DNA of 64,000 nucleotides from BOG-908 sp965198855 (GTDB lineage: Bacteria > Pseudomonadota > Alphaproteobacteria > Acetobacterales > Acetobacteraceae), in assembly GCA_965198855.1 (NCBI GenBank), contig CBDAPZ010000001.1, positions 1,178,001 to 1,242,000 of the forward strand, read 5' to 3'. The position numbers were made by a program, and so were the translations under genes. How positions within the stretch are numbered: position 1 is the stretch's first letter; each line of letters starts with the position of its first letter. Shown one piece after another: positions 9,091 through 16,793 of the stretch. The notes beneath the pieces were generated by a model. It did no database searches. It saw nothing but the letters and a program-made list of their open reading frames with translations, and was not told where the DNA came from.

Positions 9091-9182
9091 GCCACAGATT
9101 ACGCAGATTACACAGATGAAGGAGAGACGATCCCTCATCTGATCTGCGCAATCTCACCTGTGTAATCTGCGTAATCTGTGGC
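9091..9182. repeat. Inverted repeat family B, perfect 25-bp arms (B2)
   Basis: Arms at 9091-9115 and 9158-9182 are exact reverse complements built from three GATTAC(G/A)CA-like steps. The 42-nt loop also contains partial copies (GATCTGCGCAATCT). Lies between dgt and argS, both rightward, so it could form a strong hairpin in a read-through mRNA. Confidence 0.9.
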
Positions 9183-9226
9183 AAAACGTCCTTATCTTTC
9201 TTTTTTGCTTCCAAGGACGTCGAGTT

Positions 9227-11014
9227 TTGACAGCCAATCTATACGCCGACGTGAGACTGCATGTTCTGGCCGCGCTGCGCAGTGTCGTGGCTGACGTGCC
9301 GGACGAGCTTGCGGCGAAAGTCGAAGTAACGCCCACGCGTGATCCGGCGCATGGCGACATGGCGACCAACGCGGCGATGGTTGTGTCGCGTTTCGCGCGC
9401 AGCAAGCCGGCTGATCTTGCGGGCCGCATCGTGGCAGCACTTGCCGGTGTGCCGGAATTGATTTCGGCTGACGTGGCCGGCCCGGGTTTCATCAACCTGC
9501 GGCTGGATTCGGCACTGTTGCGTGCGCAGTTGCCGGTGATCTTGCGCGCCGCCGAGCGGTATGGCGACAGCCGCATCGGGCAGGATGTGGACGTGAACGT
9601 GGAGTATGTGTCGGCGAATCCCACCGGGCCGATGCATATCGGGCATTGCCGTGGCGCGGTCGTGGGCGATGCTTTGGCAAATCTGCTGAAAAAAGCAGGG
9701 TTTTTGGTCACCAAGGAATTCTACATCAACGATGCCGGGGCGCAGGTCATTGCCCTCGCCTGGGCGGCATACTGGCGGTATCTGCAGGCGATCGGCACCA
9801 CGCTGACCGAAGAGGCGTATGCCGAGATCGTGCCGGGTGGGCTGCAATATCGCGGTGATTATCTGGTGCCGGTGGGCACTGCTTTGGCAAACACCCATGG
9901 CGCGGGCCTGGCAGGTCCGGGTGCATCGCCGGCGCCACCGGAGATGTGGCTGGACATCGTGCGCGATACGACGATGGCTATGATGCTTGCATCCATCAAG
10001 GAAGACCTGGCTGCCCTCGGTGTGCACCACGACATTTTTGTCTCGGAAAATTCCCTGTTGCAGAGCGGCGCCGTGGATCGCGCGATACAGCTGCTGCAGG
10101 ACAAAGGCCTGATCTATGAGGGCGTGCTGGAGCCGCCGAAGGGTAAGGTTCTGGATGATTGGGAGCCGCGTGCCCAGACCCTCTTCCGTGCGACGCAGTT
10201 CGGCGACGACGTGGATCGGCCGCTGAAGAAATCCGATGGTTCTAACACGTATTTTGCTAACGACATCGCGTATCATGCCGACAAGGTTTTCCGCGGTGCG
10301 CAGATGATGATCGATGTGTGGGGCGCCGATCACGGCGGCTATGTCAGCCGCATGAAGGCGGCGGTGCGCGCCGTCGCCGATCGTGGCGACATACTGGATA
10401 TTTTGCTCTGTCAGATCGTGCATGTGCTGCGCGGCGGTGTGCCGGTACGCATGTCCAAGCGGGCAGGTAGCTTCATCACGCTGCGCGACTTGATCGACGA
10501 GGTTGGTGCGGACGTGGTGCGGTTCACCATGCTGAACCGCAAGCCCGATGCGCAGATGGAGTTCGACCTCGATCTCGCGGTGGCGCAGACGCGGGAGAAC
10601 CCGGTGTTCTACGTGCAATATGCCCATGCGCGCTGCTGCTCGGTGCTGCGCCTGGCAGCCGAGCAACTCCCGGCGGCATCGCTGACGGCCGAGGCGCTGG
10701 CGGCGGTGGATCTGTCGAGCCTGACCTCGGAGCCGGAAGGTGTGGTTCTACGCCGGCTGGTCGCCTGGCCGCGCATGGTAGAGGGAGCGGCGATCGCGCA
10801 CGAACCGCACCGAATAGCGTTTTTTCTCTATGACTTGGCGGGCGACTTTCATATGCTGTGGAACCGCGGGAAGGACGATGCTGCGCTGCGGTTCCTGCAG
10901 GAGTCACGGCCTGCCGAGACCCTGGCCAAGTTGGCTTTGGTGTCGGCGATCGCGGTGGTGATCCGGTCGGGTCTCGCGGTGCTCGGCGTTCGACCGGTCG
11001 AGGAGATGCGTTAG
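9227..11014 (+). CDS. argS: Arginyl-tRNA synthetase
   Basis: 595-residue class I synthetase that charges tRNA-Arg. Seen: N-terminal Add-1-like domain (residues 1-100), the HIGH motif as HIGH at 137-140 (PTGPMHIGHCRG), the KMSKS equivalent RMSKRAGSF near residue 408, and the C-terminal DALR anticodon-binding domain with FYVQYAHAR. The start is a TTG at 9227, supported by a Shine-Dalgarno AAGGA at 9213-9217 nine bases upstream. First gene of a tight rightward run to scpB. Confidence 0.96.
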   Translation: MTANLYADVRLHVLAALRSVVADVPDELAAKVEVTPTRDPAHGDMATNAAMVVSRFARSKPADLAGRIVAALAGVPELISADVAGPGFINLRLDSALLRAQLPVILRAAERYGDSRIGQDVDVNVEYVSANPTGPMHIGHCRGAVVGDALANLLKKAGFLVTKEFYINDAGAQVIALAWAAYWRYLQAIGTTLTEEAYAEIVPGGLQYRGDYLVPVGTALANTHGAGLAGPGASPAPPEMWLDIVRDTTMAMMLASIKEDLAALGVHHDIFVSENSLLQSGAVDRAIQLLQDKGLIYEGVLEPPKGKVLDDWEPRAQTLFRATQFGDDVDRPLKKSDGSNTYFANDIAYHADKVFRGAQMMIDVWGADHGGYVSRMKAAVRAVADRGDILDILLCQIVHVLRGGVPVRMSKRAGSFITLRDLIDEVGADVVRFTMLNRKPDAQMEFDLDLAVAQTRENPVFYVQYAHARCCSVLRLAAEQLPAASLTAEALAAVDLSSLTSEPEGVVLRRLVAWPRMVEGAAIAHEPHRIAFFLYDLAGDFHMLWNRGKDDAALRFLQESRPAETLAKLALVSAIAVVIRSGLAVLGVRPVEEMR

Positions 11015-11029
11015 GAGGATTGTTTCGAC

Positions 11030-11755
11030 ATGCCGGACTTGCCGAATATCACCCAGAATTTCGCACGGCCCTCGTATCGTCCGGCCGAGGCGGCCGGGAT
11101 GGATCCGGAAATGCGCCGCATGGCGATGATGGCGGCAGGGTTCGGCGGCGTGCTGGCAGTGGTGATCGGCATTTTCAGCTTTTCCGGCCATCATCATCAC
11201 GGCGTGCCGGTGATCGAGCCGCCAGCGACACCGGTGCGGGTCAAGCCGCTGAACGCGGGCGGCATGACGGTCGCGGGTGCCGAGGATTTTTCGTCGACGC
11301 AAGGCGAGAAATTGGCGCCGGCGGCAGAGAAACCGGCGATCCGGGAATTGCGCGCCAAAAAAGTCGCCAAGGCGACGGTGGTGCAGGCTGATATCGAAGC
11401 CAAACCGGCACCGCGCGAGACCTTGGCACCGGCCGCACCTTCGCCGGCTGCGAAGACGATGTTGCCGTTGGCAACTCCGCTTGCAGCACCGGTGCCTATG
11501 GGCGCCGTAAAAGGCCTCGCAGTGCAGCTTGCCGCCTTCGAGAGCCAGCAGGCGGCGGAGCAGGACTGGGGCAAGATGGCCGAGAAGATGCCAAAGATGT
11601 TCGACGGTCACCGGCCGGAGGTGGTGCAAGGCCATATCGCTGGCCGCGTCGTCTATCGTTTGCGCACAAGTGGGTTCACCAGCCAGGCCGAGGCACATGC
11701 GTTTTGCGGCGAAGTGCGCGCGAAGGGCGGGGACTGCTCCATCGCCGGTTTCTGA
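11030..11755 (+). CDS. SPOR-domain inner-membrane protein
   Basis: 241 residues: a short cytoplasmic N-terminus, one transmembrane segment near residues 34-51 (MAAGFGGVLAVVIGIFSF), an Ala/Pro/Lys-rich periplasmic linker to about residue 155, and a C-terminal SPOR domain (about 160-241) with the VQLAAFESQQAAEQDW and RLRTSGFTSQAEAHAFC segments. SPOR domains bind denuded septal peptidoglycan, so a cell-division or cell-wall role is likely. Starts 15 bp after argS, with GGAGG in the gap, and ends 18 bp before nagZ; this SPOR gene between argS and nagZ is a common alphaproteobacterial order. Confidence 0.88.
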   Translation: MPDLPNITQNFARPSYRPAEAAGMDPEMRRMAMMAAGFGGVLAVVIGIFSFSGHHHHGVPVIEPPATPVRVKPLNAGGMTVAGAEDFSSTQGEKLAPAAEKPAIRELRAKKVAKATVVQADIEAKPAPRETLAPAAPSPAAKTMLPLATPLAAPVPMGAVKGLAVQLAAFESQQAAEQDWGKMAEKMPKMFDGHRPEVVQGHIAGRVVYRLRTSGFTSQAEAHAFCGEVRAKGGDCSIAGF

Positions 11756-11773
11756 CGAAGGCGGGCGGGTAAG

Positions 11774-12742
11774 ATGAAACCCGCCATCATCGGGCTTTCA
11801 GGCAAGGTACTGACCAGCGAAGAGGAAAGCCTTCTGCGCCGATGGTCGCCGCTCGGGGTGATCCTGTTCGCGCGCAATATCGAAAATCCTGAACAGCTCG
11901 CGCGGCTGATCTCGGCGATCAGGGAGATCCTGCCGGACGGCCTGCTGATGGTCGATCAGGAAGGCGGCCGTGTTGCGCGTCTGCGGCCACCGTTCTGGCG
12001 TGCGTTTCCGCCCGCACGCAGCCTGCGCACGCCACGCGCTGCCTGGCTGACCGGCGCCCTGATCGGGCTGATGTGCCGTGCGGCGCAATTTGATCTGGTC
12101 GCGGCGCCGGTGCTCGATGTCGGCGATCCGCTTGGCCACGACGTGATCGGCGATCGCGCCTTCTCGGATGATCCGGTGCACGTGGCCGAAATGGGGGGTG
12201 CGATGGCAGCGGGCTTGCTGGCCGCCGGCGTCCAGCCCATCGGCAAGCATGCCCCGGGCCATGGCCGTGCCCGCGCCGACAGCCATCTTGCGTTGCCGGT
12301 GCTCGAGGATGTGGCCGCTGGCGATATAGAACCGTTTGCAGCCAATCGCGCGCTGCCCTGGCTGATGACCGCCCATATCCGCTACAACGCGCGTGACATG
12401 CACCATCCCGCCACACACTCCGCTGCGATCATCGAGGGCATCATCCGTGCGCCAGCCGGTATCGGATTCGATGGTGTGCTGATCACCGACGATTTGGCGA
12501 TGCAGGCGCTCTCCGGCTCGCCGGGCGAGCGTGCTGTGCGCTCGCTGGCGGCGGGTTGCGACGTGGCGCTGCATTGCTCCGGCGTGCTCGCCGATACACA
12601 GGATGTGCTCTCCGCCATCGCCGATCCGACCCCGGCCTGCCTCGCGCGGCTGACGGCAGCGTCCCGGATGGCCGATACCTGCCGCGATGATACGCTGGAT
12701 AAGGCAGCCCTCGCAGCCGAGCATGCGGCGCTGCTTCAGTGA
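11774..12742 (+). CDS. nagZ: Beta-N-acetylhexosaminidase
   Basis: 322-residue GH3 enzyme that removes terminal GlcNAc from peptidoglycan recycling fragments in the cytoplasm. Seen: LMVDQEGGRVARL (substrate loop), KHAPGHGRARADSHLALP from about residue 158 (the NagZ His/Asp acid-base loop), and LITDDLAM around residue 239 with the nucleophile Asp. No signal peptide. Last four bases overlap the GTG start of the next gene (GTGA). Confidence 0.95.
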   Translation: MKPAIIGLSGKVLTSEEESLLRRWSPLGVILFARNIENPEQLARLISAIREILPDGLLMVDQEGGRVARLRPPFWRAFPPARSLRTPRAAWLTGALIGLMCRAAQFDLVAAPVLDVGDPLGHDVIGDRAFSDDPVHVAEMGGAMAAGLLAAGVQPIGKHAPGHGRARADSHLALPVLEDVAAGDIEPFAANRALPWLMTAHIRYNARDMHHPATHSAAIIEGIIRAPAGIGFDGVLITDDLAMQALSGSPGERAVRSLAAGCDVALHCSGVLADTQDVLSAIADPTPACLARLTAASRMADTCRDDTLDKAALAAEHAALLQ

Positions 12743-13440
12743 ACCATTTCTGGGATCTGGTGGGTAATCTCGCGCTGTCGGTGGCACTCGCAGCGACTGC
12801 AATCATCCTGCACGAGCTGGCGCATGGTTATGCTGCCTGGGCGCTGGGAGATTCCACCGCGCGGCTTTCGGGCCGGCTCTCGCTTTATCCCTGGCGCCAT
12901 GTCGACCGCGTGGGCACCATCCTGCTGCCGGGCTTTCTGCTGCTGACCCAATTGCTGACCGTTGGCCGGGTGCTGTTCATGTTCGGCTGGGCCAAGCCGG
13001 TGCCGGTGGATCCACGGCATTTCCGCTATCCGCGACAGATGATGGCGCTCGTCGCCATTGCCGGGCCGGTGATGAATTTCGTGCTCGCCTTCGCCGCCGC
13101 GCTATGTTTGCGGGCGACCCATATGCCCGCACTCGTGGTGACTGCGCTTGGCGCCTTCATCGTGTTCAACCTGGTGCTCGGCATCTTCAACCTGGTGCCG
13201 ATTCCACCGCTCGATGGTGGGCGCATCGCCGTGGGTATCCTGCCGCTGCGCGCGGCACGTGCCTGGGCTGGGCTTGAACGCTACGGCATCCTGTTCGTGC
13301 TGATCCTCATCGCAGGCCCGTCGCTGCTCCGCAGCCTCGGCATACATTTCGACCCGCTGAGCGCCTTTCTTGAACCCAGCGTCGCCTGGGCGTTTGCCCA
13401 TGTGCTGCTGCTCGCCGGTGTGCCGATCGGTGACAGCTGA
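12739..13440 (+). CDS. Site-2 protease family (M50) membrane metallopeptidase
   Basis: 233-residue polytopic membrane protein. Seen: HELAH at residues 25-29 within the first transmembrane helix (zinc ligands and catalytic Glu) and PIPPLDGGR around residue 155-163, the second metal motif of this family. Four to six hydrophobic segments; no PDZ domain, so it belongs to the small SpoIVFB/YwhC-like branch. Substrate unknown. GTG start overlaps the nagZ stop, implying translational coupling, and the 3' end overlaps scpA by 11 bp. Confidence 0.9.
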   Translation: MNHFWDLVGNLALSVALAATAIILHELAHGYAAWALGDSTARLSGRLSLYPWRHVDRVGTILLPGFLLLTQLLTVGRVLFMFGWAKPVPVDPRHFRYPRQMMALVAIAGPVMNFVLAFAAALCLRATHMPALVVTALGAFIVFNLVLGIFNLVPIPPLDGGRIAVGILPLRAARAWAGLERYGILFVLILIAGPSLLRSLGIHFDPLSAFLEPSVAWAFAHVLLLAGVPIGDS

Positions 13441-14176
13441 CTCCGCGCCTGACAAATTCCTGGTTTCGCTTGATGGCTTCGAAGGACCGCTCGACCTTCT
13501 GCTAGACCTCGCGCGCGCCCAAAAGATCGATCTCGCCAAAATCTCGATACTGGCGCTGGTAGACCAATACCTCGCCATCGTTGCCGGCGCCGCGAAACTG
13601 CGCCTTGAATTGGCGGCCGACTGGCTGGTGATGGCAGCCTGGCTAGCTTGGCTGAAATCGCGCCTGCTCCTGCCGCCCGATAACAGCGACGCAGCAGAGG
13701 GCCAGCAATCGGCCGAGTTGCTGGCAGCAAGGCTGGAGGAACTCGCCGCCATGCGTGCGGCTGCAGCCTGGCTCGCCGATCGCCCGCGCCTTGGTATCGA
13801 CGTGTTTCCCCGCGGCGCCGCGGAAGACCATACCGCCACAGACCGCTCGCGGCTGGTCGCCGACATGTCCTCTCTCCTGCGCGGATATGTCGAGGCATTG
13901 CGGCGAGGTGCCGCAAAAATTACCTATCAGCCACGCCAACTCAATTTCTGGACCGTGCAGGATGCCATCAAGCGGCTGTCGGCAACCCTCGGCGACATGC
14001 CCGGCTGGGCCTTCCTCGAACGCTTCCTGCCGGAAAACCTCTCTGGTCAAGAGAAGCGGGCTGCCATCGCGAGCACGCTGATCGCCTCGCTGGAACTGGC
14101 AAAAGGCGGCACGCTGCGAATCCGGCAAGACGCGCCCTTTGCCCCTATCCTCCTTTCGACACCACGCGATGAGTGA
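13430..14176 (+). CDS. scpA: Segregation and condensation protein A
   Basis: 248-residue kleisin subunit of the SMC-ScpA-ScpB condensin that organises and segregates the chromosome. Seen: FEGPLDLLLDLARAQKID near the N-terminus (family hallmark), IDLAKISILALVDQYL, and a C-terminal winged-helix region. The GTG at 13430 is my choice; other in-frame options are GTG 13418 and ATG 13400, all overlapping the M50 gene. Overlaps scpB by 8 bp. No smc gene is in the window. Confidence 0.93.
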   Translation: MTADSAPDKFLVSLDGFEGPLDLLLDLARAQKIDLAKISILALVDQYLAIVAGAAKLRLELAADWLVMAAWLAWLKSRLLLPPDNSDAAEGQQSAELLAARLEELAAMRAAAAWLADRPRLGIDVFPRGAAEDHTATDRSRLVADMSSLLRGYVEALRRGAAKITYQPRQLNFWTVQDAIKRLSATLGDMPGWAFLERFLPENLSGQEKRAAIASTLIASLELAKGGTLRIRQDAPFAPILLSTPRDE

Positions 14177-14765
14177 GATGACAGAGCCCGCCGAAGACCA
14201 TATCCGCCTGGCCGAAGCACTCATCTTCGCGAGCACCGATCCCATCTCCGCCCGCGCACTCACCGCGCTGCTGCCGGAAGATGTCGACGCTGAAACCGTG
14301 CTGCACGCGGTCCAGGCGCGCTATGCCGGACATGGCGTGGAACTGCACGAAGTCGGCCTCGGCTGGCAGTTCCGCACCGCACCCGACCTCGCCGGGCGGC
14401 TGACGCGTGTGATCTCCCGGCCGCGCCGCCTGCCACGCGTGGCGATGGAAACACTGGCGATCATCGCGTGGCACCAGCCTGTCACCCGCGCCCAGATCGA
14501 GGAAATACGCGGGGCGGCACTCAGCCAGGCGACGCTGGATGCGCTGCTGGAATCAGCGCTTATCAAGACAGCGGGTCATCGCGAAGTACCTGGTCGGCCT
14601 ACGCTGTGGGCGACGACACCGGGGTTTCTGGCGCAGTTCGGGTTGAAGGATCTTTCGGAGCTGCCGAAGCGCACGGAGCTGGTTCTTGAGCGATCAATAC
14701 CAGCAAACGAAGAAAGCGCTGGGAGAGACGAACTTTCCCCCCCGGATCCCCCGTCGATCTTTTAG
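14169..14765 (+). CDS. scpB: Segregation and condensation protein B
   Basis: 198-residue partner of ScpA with tandem winged-helix domains. Seen: RLAEALIFASTDPIS, the LHEVGLGWQFRTAPDL and LPRVAMETLAIIAWHQPVTR segments of the ScpB family, then GRPTLWATTPGFLAQFGL. ATG 14169 overlaps the scpA stop. The last ~15 codons (GRDELSPPDPPSIF) are encoded by GC-rich repeat-type DNA and are probably not conserved. The next gene downstream is on the other strand. Confidence 0.94.
   Translation: MSEMTEPAEDHIRLAEALIFASTDPISARALTALLPEDVDAETVLHAVQARYAGHGVELHEVGLGWQFRTAPDLAGRLTRVISRPRRLPRVAMETLAIIAWHQPVTRAQIEEIRGAALSQATLDALLESALIKTAGHREVPGRPTLWATTPGFLAQFGLKDLSELPKRTELVLERSIPANEESAGRDELSPPDPPSIF
14717..14763. 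repeat. GC-rich repeat family C fragment inside scpB 3' end (C4)
   Basis: Contains GGGAGAGACGAACT, a C7 tract and GGATCCCCCGTCGATC, resembling the halves of the repeat at 30242-30353. It supplies the final codons and stop of scpB. Confidence 0.5.
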
Positions 14766-14766
14766 C

Positions 14767-15166
14767 TCAAGCCGACATCAGGGTTTTCTCGTCTTGGGCG
14801 GCGAGAAGCTTAAGCGCTCTGCGATCGAAGCTGGCGAAACAGGTGCCGCCCGACGCACGGCCCTCATGCGCTACGGCGCCATCGGCGAAGTCACCGCCTT
14901 TGGCCAGAAAGGCGAGCCCTGCTTCGACCGCCGCGGTGTTGGTGACCACCGTATCGGCAGTCAGATAGGACAGGATCGCAGCGCCGATCTCCAGACGTGA
15001 AAACCGGTAAATGCGTGCCAAAACCCCGGGCGAGTTCGCAAAAAACGGTAAGCGGGATTGCCACAAGCTCCGCCTCCGCCAGTAGTTTTAGCGCCGCCGC
15101 CGCCTGCCGGGGATCATCGCCAATGGTGGCACGCAGAAGCACGTTGGAATCTGCCGTGATCCTCAC
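14767..15166 (-). pseudogene. vapC: VapC-like PIN-domain toxin, frameshifted
   Basis: PIN-domain RNase toxin broken by one base. The first part (15166 down to about 15027) reads MRITADSNVLLRAT and VFCELAR; the second part continues in another frame with VLARIYRFSRLEIGAAIL and ends at 14767. Joined, they give a normal ~132-residue VapC with Asp6, the CELAR Glu, the FADG Asp and the SFDRRA Asp, i.e. the full acidic metal site. The shift is one extra G (on the coding strand) in a G4 run at 15024-15027; three Gs would restore the frame. The start overlaps the antitoxin stop by 4 bp. Decay, a sequencing error, or slippage-based expression are all possible. Confidence 0.8.
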
Positions 15167-15414
15167 GGCGCTCCGGCCCAGGACTTCTCGATAGCTTCGT
15201 TAATTTCTTCGATGCTCACAGCTCTCTGCCCTGGCCGTTTAAAAAGGCCGAAGGCGTCCGAGATCTTGCCGGTCGGCGCGGGCCGCAAATGCACACCACC
15301 GCCTGGCTGCAGTTCTACCGCCAGCTTCTGGCCCGGCTTCACCCCAAGATGCGCCAGCACCGCCTTTTTCAACGTTACCTGGCCCTTGGAAGAGACGGTG
15401 AGATACGTGCTCAT
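15163..15414 (-). CDS. vapB: AbrB/MazE-type antitoxin (VapB-like)
   Basis: 83-residue DNA-binding antitoxin. Residues 1-45 form a swapped-hairpin AbrB fold (YLTVSSKGQVTLKKAV and HLGVKPGQKLAVEL); the tail (DAFGLFKRPGQRAVSIEEIN) is the likely toxin-neutralising segment. Overlaps the downstream PIN toxin by 4 bp (ATGA), the normal antitoxin-first arrangement. A palindrome just upstream (15423-15443) may be its autoregulatory operator. The pair is oriented against the scpB/tatB genes on both sides, suggesting insertion. Confidence 0.85.
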   Translation of the reverse strand: MSTYLTVSSKGQVTLKKAVLAHLGVKPGQKLAVELQPGGGVHLRPAPTGKISDAFGLFKRPGQRAVSIEEINEAIEKSWAGAP

Positions 15415-15422
15415 CTACAAAC

Positions 15423-15443
15423 GGTAAGGCATTTTGCCCTACC
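15423..15443. promoter_or_regulatory. Candidate antitoxin operator palindrome
   Basis: GGTAAGGC and GCCCTACC (7 of 8 complementary) flank an ATTTT spacer, 9 bp upstream of the antitoxin start. Position and symmetry fit autorepression by an AbrB-type antitoxin; binding is inference. Confidence 0.45.
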
Positions 15444-15497
15444 TGCAATTCCGGTAGCCATCTGGCTTCCTTAACGCCCTCGCGGTAAGACACCGCC

Positions 15498-15989
15498 ATG
15501 TTCGACTTCGCCTGGTCCGAGATTGCCCTGATCGGGGTGGTGGCACTTGTCGCCATCGGCCCGAAAGACATGCCCGTGGCGATCAAGGCGATCAGCGACA
15601 CCATCAAGAAATTGCGCCGCATGGCGAGCGAGTTCCAGGGCCACGTAGACGAGATGATCCGCGAGGCCGATCTCGGCGATGCAAAATCCGCGTTCGACGA
15701 ACTGCGCGGGATGAATGTGAAATCGGCAATGAAACGGGCGCTGGATCCGGACGGCAAGATGGTCTCCGCCCTTGCCGATCCGTTCGCAGCCCATCCTGTG
15801 CGGCCGGTGATGACGGCGATGCCTTCGGTGATGCCAGAGGAAACTATCGCCTTGCCGCAGGAGCCGCCGCCGCCAGCCATCGCAGCGCCGGCCTTCATCC
15901 CGCCGGGCGCAGCCCCGCCGGCACCGATTCAGCCGGTGGTGACCGCACCGCCGTTCATCCCGCCATCTGCGTCAGCCGAACGGACCTGA
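15498..15989 (+). CDS. tatB: Twin-arginine translocase subunit TatB
   Basis: 163-residue TatB: one N-terminal transmembrane helix (MFDFAWSEIALIGVVALVAI), the GPKDMP hinge, an amphipathic helix to about residue 60, then a Pro/Ala-rich tail (residues 110-160) of low conservation. Pairs with TatC as the receptor for folded, RR-signal proteins such as the HiPIP encoded in this window. Followed 9 bp later by tatC. No tatA precedes it: the toxin-antitoxin pair lies there instead, so TatA must be encoded elsewhere. Confidence 0.92.
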   Translation: MFDFAWSEIALIGVVALVAIGPKDMPVAIKAISDTIKKLRRMASEFQGHVDEMIREADLGDAKSAFDELRGMNVKSAMKRALDPDGKMVSALADPFAAHPVRPVMTAMPSVMPEETIALPQEPPPPAIAAPAFIPPGAAPPAPIQPVVTAPPFIPPSASAERT

Positions 15990-15998
15990 TTTTCCAAA

Positions 15999-16793
15999 AT
16001 GGCCAAGACCGATGCTGCGGCGCCCGATGCGGACCCGATCAATGACAAGCCGATGCCGCTGCTCGAGCATCTGGTCGAGCTGCGCAAGCGACTGCTGTGG
16101 TCCGGCGTGGCGTTCTTCCTGTGTTTCCTCGTCTGCTACCATTTCTCCGGCGCGATCTACCTGTTCCTGGCGCAGCCGCTCAAGCACATCATGCAGAGCA
16201 AGGGCGAGCAGCCGCATTTGATCTACACGGCACTCTACGAGGCGTTCTTCACCTATCTGAAAGTTGCGTTTTTCGGTGCTACCTTCCTGGCCTTTCCGGT
16301 GATCGCCAGCCAGATCTGGCTGTTCGTAGCGCCGGGCCTGTATCGCAGTGAGAGGCGGGCATTCGCCCCGTTCCTGATTGCCACACCGGTGCTGTTCGTC
16401 GCCGGTGCGGCACTAGCCTACTATTTCATTTTCCCCTTTGCCTGGCGTTTCTTCCTCAGCTTCGAGACCTCGGGCGGCAAGGATGTGCTGCAAATCGAGT
16501 TACAGGCGAAGGTAAGCGAATACCTCTCCTTGGTGATGAAGCTGATCCTGGCGTTCGGCATCGCATTCCAGCTGCCGGTGTTGCTGACGCTATGTGCAAA
16601 AGTGGGTCTGGTGTCGTCGCGCGGGCTCAAAAAATATCGGCGCTATGCTTACGTCGGATGCTTTGTGGTGGCGGCTATTCTCACGCCGCCGGACATCATC
16701 ACCCAGACCGGCTTGGCCGTACCGTTGATTGCACTCTACGAGATTTCTATCATCTCGGCTCGCCTCGTCGAGCCCAAGCCGGTTGAAATCTGA
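15999..16793 (+). CDS. tatC: Twin-arginine translocase subunit TatC
   Basis: 264-residue six-helix inner-membrane protein. Seen: cytoplasmic N-terminus with MPLLEHLVELRKRL (signal-peptide-binding Glu), the YTALYEAFFTYLKVAFF and PVIASQIWLFVAPGLY segments, FLSFET, and AILTPPDIITQ before the last helix. All are TatC hallmarks. Stop and the serS ATG overlap in TGATG. Confidence 0.96.
   Translation: MAKTDAAAPDADPINDKPMPLLEHLVELRKRLLWSGVAFFLCFLVCYHFSGAIYLFLAQPLKHIMQSKGEQPHLIYTALYEAFFTYLKVAFFGATFLAFPVIASQIWLFVAPGLYRSERRAFAPFLIATPVLFVAGAALAYYFIFPFAWRFFLSFETSGGKDVLQIELQAKVSEYLSLVMKLILAFGIAFQLPVLLTLCAKVGLVSSRGLKKYRRYAYVGCFVVAAILTPPDIITQTGLAVPLIALYEISIISARLVEPKPVEI

Noticed and set aside
9091..9182. 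CRISPR-like array from the CAGATTAC steps
   Set aside because: Units are directly adjacent, inverted, and there are no uniform spacers or cas genes.
7924..10666. Long antisense frames opposite dgt and argS (371 and 475 codons)
   Set aside because: His/Arg-rich compositions without motifs, shadows of two well-identified genes.
15024..15027. Programmed frameshift in vapC
   Set aside because: No slippery heptamer with a stimulatory structure seen; a one-base insertion is the simpler explanation.
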